In this document: piece by piece, positions 11,356 to 23,600 of the stretch
Numbering within the stretch: the stretch's first letter is position 1
Layout of the letters: the number at the start of each line of letters is the position of its first letter
Made by a program: the position numbers and the translations under genes
NCBI GenBank assembly: GCA_004794785.1
Contig: SJOL01008662.1
Coordinates: 231,838-295,837, forward strand
Length of the DNA stretch: 64,000 nucleotides
Source of the DNA: Opisthorchis felineus
Lineage: Eukaryota > Platyhelminthes > Trematoda > Opisthorchiida > Opisthorchiidae
Direction: 5' to 3'
The notes under the pieces: model-generated
Database searches by the model: none
Seen by the model: only the letters and a program-made list of their open reading frames with translations
What the model was told of the DNA's origin: nothing

Positions 11356-13741
11356 TGAAAACAACTACGGACCATGTGTTCGCAAATTGTCCAGTGACTA
11401 CGTTCGATTGGCAAGGCTAGAGGCAAACTGGGAGAACCACCGCATATTCAATAAAAGATGCTTGAAGCAAAACATAATCCCCACATCTTTACTGGTTAAG
11501 CCACCGGATACGTCACTCGTTTCTGCCCGAATAGCATTCTCAGCGGCCAAGTCATTCCTCAAACAGAGGATCTACTTGACTACTCGGCGTTTATCTGATA
11601 TCCGTCACCACGCAAGTCGGCTCAATCAAGATCTTCAGACCGTACTCTCTCCCGCACACTTCCAGTTACTCCAAACCAAAGCGACAGAGGTGAAAACCAT
11701 CCAAGGACAACACTGCAAAGAGAGGCAAATACGTAAGTTCGAAAACTTACTTTCTAAGACTCAGCTTTCTAGTGAGCTCATGACTAAGCCTGAGCCACCC
11801 ACTAGCTATTGTAGCGTGGTAAATTTATCAAATAGACCGCTAAGTGAGGAAGAACGTTCTCTGTTAGAGAAGGGCTTGAATTTTGCAGTAAGCAAAAGAG
11901 TGATAAGGGCGGAAGAAATAATTCCTAGCGTTGAATCTGTGTTTCAAAAACTTCCGCCAATGGAAGCGGAAAAGCTACGGGTGCAGCTAGTCACAGTCCT
12001 GAAGTCCCAGCAGCCGGGAGCTCCAAATATTACACCAACAGAGCGAAGAGCGTTAAACACCCTAAAACAGGCGGACAACATAGTGATTACAAAGGCGGAT
12101 AAGGGTAAGGCCACTATTGTCATGAACAAGAGTGATTATCTACAGAAGGTCAAGCAACACCTGGCCGAGGGTCCTTACCGGCAGATCGATAATGCGAATA
12201 TTACATCTATAATGAATAGGAACAAAACTGAAGTTGGCAGGTATTTGCGGTCCGTGATAAACCACTTAGGGCAAGGTAATTGGTATCGATTGTACCCCAA
12301 AAGTGCAATCCAACCACGGCTTTATGGCCTACCAAAAATCCATAAACCAGATGTTCCAATAAGACCGATAGTAGACGGAATAGGTTCCCCACCGCATGAG
12401 CTAGCCAGATTCTTGGCAAGCATTCTAAAACCCCTAACCGGGAAGTCTAGTACTTACATTAAGAATTCATATGACTTTGCCAACAAAGTTGCGGGTGTTG
12501 CCGTTGAACCAGATGACATCCTTGTGAGTTTCGATGTCAATTCGTTATTTACAAATGTGCCAAAAGAGGACTCTTTAGAAATAGCCAAGCGACTGCTACT
12601 AGCGGACACCACCCTTTCAGAACGGATACAGCTCACGGTAGATGAAATAGTGGAAGGCATAAAAGCATGTCTGAATCTCACCCACTTCGTTTCTGGCTCA
12701 GTGGTTTACACTCAAGAACAAGGTTTAGCAATGGGATCTCCAATATCCCCGGTTTTGGCAAATATATTTATGGGAGAATTTGAACAGAGAGCTTTAGCCG
12801 CATTCCCATACCCACCTAAGATATTCTGGCGTTATGTAGATGACACTTTCGTCATGATGAAACGGGACAAGGTTAGTGAGTTTTACAACTATCTGAATGA
12901 ACTGAGTCCACACATCAAATTTAGTATGGAGATGGAGTCAACTTCGGATACACTGGCCTTTTTAGACTGCATGACACACGGTCGGGAGAAAACTAAAGAC
13001 CACAGTGTACGAGGAGCCAACTGAAAATGAGGCAATTTTGAACTACTCGCCTGCCCATCCGAAGTCGGTATTCGCCATTATTGCCTCATCAATGTTTAGG
13101 CGCGTAAGGGTCCCTGTGTACAGAGGAAGCTGATCGGACAGCGGCCCAAACTGAAGTAAAAAATAAAATTCGGGGTAGTGGATATCCAGCTAGCTTGATT
13201 AGGCGTCAATTGCGAAGACTGTTGGTATCGGTAGCGAAACCCAGCAGGGAATGGATCGGGACTGTTGTTTTTCCCTAAAAACCAGGGACATTAGAGGTCG
13301 TCCGAAGGATTCTGAACACGGCTAACATAAGAGTAGCTTTCCAGAGGGAAAACGCTCTGCACTCTGCACTGGTGCAATTGAAAGATCGCCTCCCTGCAAA
13401 CAGAACCAGGGACTGTGTCTACAAAATTAAGTGTAACGACTGCACTAAGGTCAGATGGCCAGGGGACTTCACATCAGAATCGGAGAGCATAAGAGGAAAA
13501 TAAACAGGCCGCCGAGAAACGCGGATGAATATCAAGCGTTACTGAAAGACTCGGCAATTGCGGAGCACGTACTAGACACGGGACACAAAATAGATCTAGA
13601 AAATGTTGGAGTTTTGAGGCGAGGACTACGGTCCACGTCATAGAGACTGATAGCCGGGACGGTGGAAATCGCCAGGCTTCCCAGTGTCAGCAGAATAGAA
13701 GGCGTGGAACTGGCAGGCGTGTGGAGAACGGTCATGGATCA
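11318..13741 (+). pseudogene. Penelope copy 2: intact RT, broken GIY-YIG endonuclease
   Basis: ATG at 11318 (MTSQSVPNFFQ), 45 bases after the predicted hammerhead cut, is the likely start. The frame also stays open upstream to 11186 through the pseudo-LTR. The N-terminal part of about 250 residues is complete, followed by the same RT motifs as copy 1, with YVDD at about 506-509. The frame fails near 12979, where two bases are missing relative to copy 1, and ends at 13024. Homology continues with more damage: an extra base near 13111, a TAA around 13276, a 10-base deletion near 13453 that removes the YIG tripeptide, and CAG to TAG near 13640. The endonuclease is therefore dead while the RT part is almost unscarred. 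Confidence 0.9.
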
Positions 13742-14228
13742 GTCGAGCGAACGCGTGTCGGTGTGCGATTATCTGAAGGAGTAGTCATCATCCGAATTCC
13801 ACTTAACCTTACCCACCTCCGCTCCCCCCAACTAAATTGTCACAACATTCACAAGCCCACGAAGACCAACGAAAATCTACCAGTGGCACCCGCGGTGAAT
13901 CATCAGTTGAATCACCCTGAAGTGGAAGATTAAGGAACCAAACCCGATCGGAACTAATTTGAAACTCCTCCAACCCATCAATGCAAGATTTTGGCAGCCA
14001 CACTAACCGACAAGAGCCGTTAATTGACACTCAACACTGATCTAGTGTGATAATCTAAAGAGGTCTCACTGATTAGTTCTCCGTCTGCCTTAAAACCTGC
14101 CTTAAACTTGGCCTGATGAAGCTTTTGTGTCAAAAGCGAAGCGTTGCCCAATTAAAAACTACCGACTGTTTACCAAGCCCCTCAGAAACGATGACTTCTC
14201 AATCGGTTCCAAACTTTTTCCAATTGAT
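13742..14228 (+). repeat. Penelope pseudo-LTR, right copy
   Basis: Second copy of the pseudo-LTR, after the copy 2 body. Relative to the left copy it has lost about 15 bases just upstream of the hammerhead-like core (14095-14110). It ends within the repeated coding start (MTSQSVPNFFQLI is still readable from about 14190), after which the sequence becomes unrelated at about 14228. That marks the right edge of the element. Confidence 0.8.
14108..14151 (+). ncRNA. Hammerhead-like motif, probably weakened
   Basis: CTGATGA at 14113-14119, the same 7-bp stem II and TGT loop at 14121-14137, but GAAG instead of GAAA at 14138-14141, followed by CGTTGCCCAA. The substitution replaces the A that pairs with U16.1 in stem III, so activity should be reduced or lost. 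The hairpin is identical to the left copy. Confidence 0.5.
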
Positions 14229-17019
14229 TAAAGTGAAACCAGTTTTTCCGCAAAGAATCCTACCAGTTTAGCAGCGACCCAAACATGGGCGCAGCCGCTC
14301 CTCTCAATGACACCAGAGAAACAGGGCAAAATGGTCATGCTACGTTTTCAACAGATCCGGCTTTATCTGAAACCCTATTCTGACCACACTGAGATGGCTG
14401 TTTTACTCTCAAATTATTAAATTATACCACACCGTCACATGAAGTTAAAGAGGATCTTAAATGAACGGCTTGACTAGGCCTCCTCAAGAGTGTTCTGGTG
14501 GAATTAAGTGATGTGTCTCCTTCTAGAAAATATGAGTCATCGACCTTAGGAAAAAACCTGTACGTTGGGCTTCAAGGAGCAAGTGTTATGAATGGAAGTG
14601 TTCGATGGATCTACATGAATGAACTGAAACAGCTTGCCTGCATTTTGGTAACCTAATTAATGAATGTAATTAGTCTTCTAATCAGGTTTAATAATGATTC
14701 AGTCCAATGGGGCATGCCTCCTGAGGCGATCCATTTGTTTGTGGAAACCTGTCTTTGCCGTATTGTTTCACCTTGGTCTCAATACCTTTGGACTGAGACA
14801 AGCTTTTTAAATAATCACTGCCAAACGGTGGCAATGGTATTGACGGTAACTCTTGTAAAAATCGTTTCTATCAAATTCGAGCAGGATTCACTACCCCTTT
14901 GTCAAGCACTTGATTGTTTCAGCACGATTAACCTTTACAAATTGCTCGACGGCCCAGTTGATAAGTATATTGAGAACGCCATGAATAGTTCACAGTTAGA
15001 ATGCGACTATCTCACCAGTACTGCAAATTCTTGTGGAGCCCGGTCTCTTGAGATTCACAGTTTTTTGCTTGAGTGTTTGAGTGCTGGCGCCTCTGACATA
15101 CACTAAAAGTTCAATAGCTGAACTACAACGCCGAAAACATTGTCGCAAAACTACTCATCTTTCTAAGTTTGGCCAACGCTCTAGTAGTCGGTGCGCATTC
15201 TGCTTTAGGTTGACGCTGAATTGCTGAGGTGTTAATAGCACAGATATTACACTTCCCCTCTCAGTTGTTAACCAGCCAGAATAACCGCGCCAGAGCAGGA
15301 ATGCTCCAAAAAGAGTAATATGGACTCTTGTCCCTCTTCCATCAGTGGCACTCAGCAGCGGTACCATTAGCAGACGGTGTAGCAGAGGGAATCCTTTGAA
15401 TCAAACTCCAGAAGTCCTTATGAGCATTCACCAAATACACGTTCTGGCGTGTGCACTTCCGTTGTTTGGAGATTTTGATAAAACACCATAGATACCTGTT
15501 GGCTCCGTCTGAATTATCACCGCACTACCACACTACGAGCAGGTATACGTTCCACCTTCTGCGTTCGCAAAATCCGTTTCAGTTATGACAGGTAAATATG
15601 AAAGACAGTGTTTGTATTTTCATGTAAGGTCACAGCGATGAACAAAGGGGGAGCATAAACTCTTAGAAAAGCTTTCAGAAATAATGTCAAAAAAGTCATA
15701 ACAGCTGCGCACACATTAAAAACCACACAGGATTACAGTCTACGGAAGCATCAGGGGTAAAACGGTTGACTTGCAGCTTCAGCTGTCAGTGTAAGTTGAG
15801 ATTATAATTTCCCAAGCCGTTACCGGGTATGTTCAAGTACGGATCAGTTGCAGTTGTACTGCTTAAGCCCCCCTGTATTCTGACCATGTATTCCAAACAA
15901 GCCGTGACCGTCCGCTTTTTAAAAGTTTTAAGATTGTAACCTGTATTGTTGTCGGGGCTGACTCCTGAATTTAAAGTCAACCCTCACTGCACAACGGGTG
16001 AACCGGTGCAATCCAGCGCAATTTATTGGCACTCTGAGGAAACAGCTGAGACGTGATCAATCATCTACCGCACCATTTCTGTTGCAGTTAGCGGTTGATG
16101 TATTTTACAGAGAGAGGATAGCACTATACGATAAATATGTGATGCCCCAAAGACATAGGAACACCCATATATCATAAGATGTGCAAAACGGGCATCACTA
16201 AAACAAACTGAGGGCACTGACAATAGCGTATTAACTTATACTGCATGTTAACTAGAGTTGAACAGGAGATTCAAGCAAGTTCTGAATGTACCTCTCATCT
16301 GTGACGTGTTGAAGCCGAATATGCAACTCAAAGACTTCATCCTACTTAAGCCGATCTCCAAGCAGTGTGGTGTGCATTTTCGACGAATTTCTATCACTCT
16401 AACCACACCACCTACTTAGGTTGACACGAATTTGTGACTCGTCAATTGATTTGACGGCTTGGAGGAAGCTCGTTTAGAGTGCCGCTGATTTAGAGTGCTC
16501 AGGATACCGACTGCGACAGATTAAACTCACTGACGCAGTTAACGATTCATATGCTCAAAACGGAACCAACTCTAAGGATGAATGTATTGATGTGGGCCAC
16601 AGATATGATGTTTGAAGTTACCCGCAAGACCTGTTTTGTTACATTTCGAAGGTTAGGCGGCTAGCTTGGTGGGTGGCAAACAAACTGTCATACTGCCGAT
16701 TATCTACATACTTTCATGATGAACGCATTTTGAGGAACTATCGTTTAATGACTACATACGGTGTCGTTTGTAGCGCATCGCCTCCCTTCGGTGGACAGAA
16801 GATGCACCGATGGTTGTGCCTGCATTGAGCATGAAAAGATATACAACCAATTTACGCAGTCCAGTGAACAAATAAAGGGCCGACTGCTTAAGTTAAGCTA
16901 CTGACATTTAATAATTATGAGAACTGCTACCTTCTCTCTGAATATTTCGATGGGTACGAAGGCGACCGTTGGTCGTATTAAGTAAGTGTGTGCTCTTGGT
17001 GTTAATGGTGACCCATCTG
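14229..17019. other. Stretch without an assignable gene
   Basis: No recognised family. The longest open frame, 14660-15106 (+, 148 codons, ending before a TAA), has ordinary amino-acid composition and a splice-acceptor-like tcttctaatcag just inside its start, but no motif and no matching donor. One or two frames of this length are expected by chance in 64 kb, so it is not called a gene. Confidence 0.5.
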
Positions 17020-17185
17020 TGACGCCCTTGCGGTGCCTAGCTGCCATGCCACCCGAAAAAAGCACCAGGATCGAAATGCTGCCAGGTTGCCCAAGCCTAT
17101 ACTGAAGCAATCGAGATGCATATGTCAGGTTTTAACTGTGGACCTTCCACGGTGCCCTGATCCCTGAGCCATCCTGAGCTCGTAG
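17020..17185 (-). repeat. SINE family A copy 4, diverged
   Basis: Contains the body words gcggtgcctagctgccatgcc and gccaggttgcccaagcctat (plus strand) and a decayed tRNA-like head (ggttttaactgtggacctt, then ccctgagccat). Both pol III boxes have several changes, so this copy is older than those at 510-684 and 1340-1496. Confidence 0.6.
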
Positions 17186-17356
17186 GTGTTCTTTGGTTAG
17201 CAAGAATGTGAATTTTTCGGTGCCTTATTAATCTCCCACTATGAGTGGTGTTTTATAGATGTGGTGAATTTATGCACTTGTAAGTCGAACCATTATTGTC
17301 AAACTAGGCAAAACCGGTTAAGAGATGTCGCGAATTTTGTTGGTACTGGGTAGGGA

Positions 17357-17640
17357 GTTGGGAATTTTCAATTGAGACTTCTTCCCGTAATTGAAGCCAG
17401 TCTATTCTGGAAAACCAAGAAACACTGTACAGCTGTTTCATCCTCACCGGAAATCATCAGAGATTTTTCGAATCCGTGACATTTCGGCCATGCAGGGAGC
17501 TTGTGATTAGGAAAGAGATTAACCCTCAGTCAAACTGGATACACCACCACTCTTCCTTTAACCACGGATTTCACATCAGGTGGTCACATGTTGACTGGCT
17601 CCTTGAGTGACAACTGCTCAGATGAAAGCTCCACTGTTTG
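17357..17640 (-). repeat. Interspersed repeat family B, copy 1
   Basis: Matches 26166-26495 and 54905-55205 through shared blocks on the plus strand: cttcccgtaattgaagccagtctat, acagctgtttcatcc, tttcgaatccgtgacatttcggcc, and ggtcacatgttgactg.ctccttgagtgac. The middle block is a B-box-like tRNA segment when read on the minus strand. This looks like a SINE or SINE-derived repeat about 300 bp long. Confidence 0.6.
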
Positions 17641-20600
17641 TGTAGATTATCCTTCCACTGAGCTAACTATAGTTTGTTGTTTCTTTTTTTCTGGCGAATT
17701 TATTATATCCTCAACAGTTTGAAGTTTAATTTAGTTTGCCATGGAGGTTTATCCATCAATATCCAGCACAGCAGCCCAAGTATTCAATTGCTCCTCGGGT
17801 TACTAAGCCTTGCATAAACCAGTGCTCGATCTGTGGTGCATCTGGTCGCCACAGTTATAAATTTCAGCGTTTGAGCGCCTCAGCTCAACAGCAAGGAGCT
17901 CAGAAGGTGCATTTTGTGAATTGCTTAAAATGTGGCTTCATGTAGAATGCAAGAATGATGAAAACTCAAGATTACCCCTATCAGATGAAACCCCAAGAAG
18001 GCCGAAACCGGTCATGGGCTGTCAAAGATGTCCTAGCAAGCATACGAACAGTGCATTCCGTTTGGGAGGCGATTTCTTATGTGCAATCTTTATTTCTTTC
18101 CTTGCTACCGCGGTCTATTTACTTGGTGTCTGTTTCCCAGGTGGGAATAATGACAGGTCGAACTCCCTAGCGCTCTGTTTGGAAGTCCATTATACACACA
18201 CGGTGGACTGCAATGGTTTCCTATCTGTTAGCACCCAATTGTGCATAAAACTCTAGAACATGTCATGTTGATCAGTTTACTGTTTAACGTTTACCGCATT
18301 ACAATATGTACATCCAAAAACAGCCACAGCCTTGTAGGTCTTAGGTATCATATATTATTATAGCTAAGATTATGTATAATATATATATAAAACATATATA
18401 ACACAGATAATCAATAACTATAATTATAAAATAATTATAATATTCGTACAATGACTTTAAAACTAGAGGTGGAGTTCAAGGCTGGGTTCGCGGTCATTCG
18501 ACAGAATCTTGGTAGAAAACCTATTTCAGTAGACAAGGTACGATGCTTTCGCCTTGTTTGCCTAGTGGTGTGAGTTTAGCTTTGTTATCTAAGGACGAAA
18601 AACCACTAAAGTTGGAAGAGTGTACTGCTCTCAATTAATGCAAACAATTCACATCCAGCTGGGCCACCAAAGTCAAATTTGCGTGTTTTGCTCCCGAAAT
18701 CTTTGTTTAAAACTGAAGTGGGTTTGTTGCACCAAAACACAGTAAATACATTACCTCATGAGTGTTTGTTGCTTGTAACAACATATAGCATGTTTATATT
18801 CGGTGGTGGTGCTACAATTTTATCTTATCAGCATTTTGTCAACTGAACTGGATAAAGTTGACGGGCAGTTACAAAGTAAAAAGACAAGCGTTATTTCTAC
18901 CTCTTTGAGGCCCTTGTAATTTAATTGTCAGATAGACATTTGAATATATGTAGATACATATTTGCGTACACATATATGCACGTGGCACATTTTATCACAC
19001 CCGTTGAGAGCTGGAATTGATCCGCTGAAGCCAGGTGTCAACCGATTCTGGGTATCAGCGTATAGTTGTTCAGATAACGTCAGAGAATCTTTTGGAGGTT
19101 GGGGGCGTGAATTTTTGAAATATGTGAGCCAATCGGGAAAGGAAAAGCCAGTCGAATTATTGTTTTTGGTAGTTTATCTTCCGATCTCTACAGACTTTCT
19201 TGTGGGATTAAATGCAATGAAGTTGAACAGATTACAGAAAAACAGACAAACACAGTGAGACGATCCGAGTGTTAGCCAGAATAAAGCTTACCCAACACAG
19301 CTAAATGTCTAAGTTATGCAGGGAAAATGACTTAGCGATCGTTACCACTTGGGAAGGGCGAACAACGCTAGCCAGTTCAGTAGAAGGAATTGAACAAGTT
19401 TTTTCGTGCACAGTTAAGCAGTGAGAAGGTGAGTGGCTGTACTTTCGACTTTTGTGGATTTATGTGGCCTGACCCTGTTGCCCAGCATCTCGGTCTTGAT
19501 AAACGACCCGAGATCTTTTGACGAACGGTGCTGTGTGTGAACCATATGGACTAAGATAGGATTTGTGTGTGGTCACTATCAGCTAGATTCAGCCACTTGG
19601 GGGTAATGTTCTCTGAGGCGTTTAGGATAACTGGGTTCGAAAGCTTGTGTCTAGTGTGGTATCCGAATCATGAACTGGGCATCGCTTATCTTACTCCGCT
19701 CCGCACACTCTACTGATCGCTGCCTGGAAAAGTATGCTCATTTGTCGATTTCTAGCGATTTCTAGAGGCTCCTTTTGCATTCGGAAGTAGCCCAATTTAT
19801 TTCCAATTGCTGTTTTGGAAGAAACATTAGATGTAACGTTACCTGTTTTATTGCCATACGTACTGTCTCCACGTGCAGCGGAACAGGTGTTTGCACAAAC
19901 GTGCGCCGTCTTTCAAGCTCAAAAACTAAAGACGTCGGGCTGATGTTAATAATGCTGCAAGTTGGGTGGTAATGATACAATAATGAGTGGTGTGATTTCA
20001 GACTGGGTAGATCGACATGCGAAGTAGTCCAAATTAATCTAACTAGATATGGATGGTCAATACACATCACAAAACAGGGCAGAGAATTCTGAATATCATC
20101 TGATTCATTTCTATAGGGAACGTGCTGTTCTACTGAATCCTAGGGAGAAAGCGAGATTGAACACAAGCTTGGCAGTGTTCGTATTGATAGCACTATGGTA
20201 AATAGCTGAAACGTGAGTGACGGCAAAGTGGTCAGATACATATCCTGAATTTTGCGGGTTCCAATCCCGTTAGATGCTTAGTGCCGAAACTTAGTAACAA
20301 GAACCTCTCGGCCTTCTTTCGCCGCTTCCCTGTAGTACAGGACGAATTTCATACATGAAGTGTCAGACAAGGTTTATTCATTGGTAATTGATCAGGTGGC
20401 TGTTGATCTGTTTATTCATACAGTCATCCCTGGAGGATATCCCAATGGTCTTGTAAAACAGGAAATCCATGTTTTTTGGTTTTGCTTGTGGAGTCTGCAA
20501 TTCTCCGTTGAAAACTTAGAGACATCACCGAAACTCGGTTTTTTCTCGATAAGCTGCAATCGCTCACACTGGTGGTTTTTACATCTAATGCAACACCAGT

Positions 20601-23600
20601 ACCCGGACTCGTTCGTGATTTTTGATCGAATTTGAAATTTGGTGTTGCATTTTTACTGCAAATAAAACCACTAATTCCACAAACAAATTTAATTGACGCG
20701 TAATGATGACATCCAAAAGAAATGTTTCTCCTGGTTTACGGGCGCAGCAATTCATCAGAATATCGAAGTGTTTATCCACCTACATCTGGAGCAAACTTTA
20801 GTCATTTTTCAGTCTTCTCTGCTAACAGGAGACTTGAAGTATGACAGCAGTTTCTAGTTCCGCATTTCTCGTCAAACGACACTAGTGAGTCCTCCATACA
20901 CATACAAACCAGTATTCTAAATACACGGTCTAATCTTTGAAGTTTCTTTTGATGTTAAAATTTTGGAGCAATTTCGGTCTTTCTGGTTTTTACCAGAATA
21001 ATTTCGGACCCGTTTAACTGAACTGACGTTTAGGAAGCGGTTCCAAGGTGTATAATAATACCAGAACACCGGAAAATACCCTCCAAAAGATTATTTTATT
21101 TTTTATCGGGTCCCTTAACCCAACTTCGAACTGCAAATACCTAGTGGAACCAAATTTGCATGTAGTCAGAAGCGCGTGGAAGGCTTTTTCAATGTTTTGC
21201 ATTTATCTGGCATCCAACTTGATAAAATTGGTTCTAACCTCCGTAATCAGCAACAAAATACTACTAAGTGTCCAGAGTTTTCATTTGAAAGCAAAAATAT
21301 CATCACCTAGTCACTTTTCTAAGGAAACTTATTTGCCTCTCTACGAAATTCGTAAATACATTTCAAATATCTCATTTTGATACAGAAAAAGTGGACGATT
21401 TATGCAAATACACACGACTTTACTCACTAACATGTAACCCATCAACATATCTGTGTCAAAACATAGGTCAGAAAAAAGGGAACTTAATACTTATTCCAGG
21501 TGGCCTTTATTCTAGAACGGGCTTAACATATTAGATAGTGTACCACGACCAATTCATAGCTCAAAAAAGACCTCTTTGGGAGCTTGAAGACAGAATTGCC
21601 CCTATAACCAGCCAACGCCCATGCATCACGTCGCTCAGATGTGTTGCCAGTGACATGTTCATGATTTGTGCGCAACAAGTAATACTCCTTGGGGAAATAA
21701 GCCTTGGTGGACACGGAATAGTTCACGAGGTGAGTCCTTAAAGTTCGCTGGAGAAATCTGCCACCGAATTGTCCCTCTTCTAAGCTTCATGTAAAGGACT
21801 TAAGCATTCAGAATAGGAACATTCGACCTATTCTGCCATGGAACTCGATTGTCACTTGTTTTCACAACTTGCACCAATAACCCCAGGATTTTTATTTATG
21901 CTTACAAAAGCTTCCAGTTCCTTCGCGCATTTCTCCCTATCATATTTTTGGTGCAGTTTTTGTACTGTTACGCTGAAGTACAAAAAGCATCATACGCAAC
22001 ACGAATCCGATAGCGAGAGTCCTGTTTTAGAACAAGTGATACACTGAAACCGTAAGCAGATCACGAGCTACCGAGATTTGCTGCACTGCCATCTGACTGT
22101 CAGCACGTGGGTGGGATTAGCACTGTACAATCACCCACAATGGTTATCGTTCTTATCTGGAGCCATTGACAGATTGTATTGGTCACATGAACAATAATGG
22201 TTGCATGTTCCATGTCGACATACGGTCCCAAGAATGAGGTGAGCAATGAACGGGTAGTCTCCAGGGTCAACGATTCAGGGTTAAGATGAGCGTGTTTAAG
22301 GGAGTGCCGTTACTTGAATGATGCTTCAATTGCTTCAGTTGTCCTATTGAATAAGCGGCTCGTTATCCAATAATGCATGATATAAACGTGAAGACCCCGA
22401 TTCCGTTGGCTGAGCCCACGAGCCCCGTTAAAAGGTGTAGTAATTACCTTATTAAGCCAAACGTCTTAGTGGTCCTGTAGGTCCAGACCAAATTGACAGT
22501 GGTTCAACACGAGACGGCATCTACGCCTTAGTTACACACACTAGTAGCCAAAAAATGCACGTAGGCCGTCAACCACTGGCACGCGTATGTAGGTGGACTA
22601 CGCGTTTTCAGAGAGTTTGGCTGCCGGCTTTGCTTAGTATTTTCACTAAAAATATTCTGCGACTGTGTCGCGCTAGGCAACATGCACTTAGAAACTTGTG
22701 TGTTAGCAAAATGTGACCAGCTTACGCTTCAATCTGCAATTACAACCCGGGGAAATAAGCTTTTCCCGGTCGTATTTGAGGCTATATCGTAGCATAAAAA
22801 AACCAAAATAATGCAATGTAAAGAAGAAATTAGCGGCCAAAGCCACCTGGCGGAAGAACTATATTCCTTGACGATTAAAGCAACATACTCAGTTTTTATA
22901 GGGAAACCCCGATTAGCTGCTCTACTGCAATATGCTTATGGGCCTGGAGTAACCCCAAGTCAGTGGTGATGAAATAAGATAACGGAGTTGCAAGACAAGG
23001 TTCGAACTAAATGGGGACTGGAGGCAAACTGTCCCAACTCGTCAGGGGAGCTAACCAACCTTCCATATAATCGATTTGAGTCCCTAACGTTAGTAAGAGA
23101 ATCAGTGAATATCGTTCATGCCAAACAAAGTGGATAACTATAGTTTGCTCAAGACCGAACTGATTTTGTGTCCTGTTCGCAAGTAAACGTAAATTAAAAA
23201 GTGCGCTGAGGCAGAATGACAATTGGAGGGATCAATTAAAGGATACACTGGACCAGTTTTGATACATCTGAAGGACAATAATTCAATAGTTACATTTTCG
23301 TCGTAGCAAGTTTGCGTCAAAACTACAGTGAAGAGGCTGTTTAAACGACACAGCCAGATATCTCTTCAGAATTCAAAATTGTTAAAAAAGTCTATGTTCA
23401 CGTGCATAGCTGAAAGACTGTGCACAAAGGTTTTGGCCAGTAGTATAGAGACCATACAGTGACTGACTTTTGAAAAGTGAAACGACAGCCAACATCTATG
23501 TTAGTCGGCCGGAAGCGAGGTTACCACGAGGAAAGTATCATTTTGGTCTCTCAGAAAGGAGATGGTAGGGTAATATTCGTCCTAAAAACATCTATATTCT

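Larger units (their letters stand above)
8866..14228 (+). mobile_element. Tandem pair of Penelope-like retroelements (EN+ type)
   Basis: Two related copies lie head to tail: copy 1 body (8866-10859), pseudo-LTR (10860-about 11355), copy 2 body, pseudo-LTR (about 13742-14228). Most of the body matches between copies at a fixed offset of 2903 bases. Penelope-like elements encode an RT related to telomerase plus a C-terminal GIY-YIG nuclease, and are known for partial head-to-tail tandems with pseudo-LTRs; all of these traits are present. Copy 1 starts inside the ORF, at the sequence equivalent to about 11775 in copy 2, beside a small gcctga repeat, so it is 5'-truncated. Similarity between the two pseudo-LTRs stops at about 11355 and 14228, which defines the right end. 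No target-site duplication could be assigned. Confidence 0.9.

Noticed and set aside
14660..15106. 148-codon plus-strand frame as a gene
   Set aside because: No recognised motif, no donor site, and about two frames of this length are expected by chance in a window of this size and composition.
17736..17945. Zinc-finger-like open segment (CSICG ... NCLKCG)
   Set aside because: Two CxxC pairs with no further zinc ligands, no convincing splice borders and a stop soon after; could be chance.
20228..20272. tRNA gene or SINE head
   Set aside because: A B-box-like gggttccaatcc is present, but no acceptor-stem pairing or cloverleaf could be drawn and no second copy was seen.
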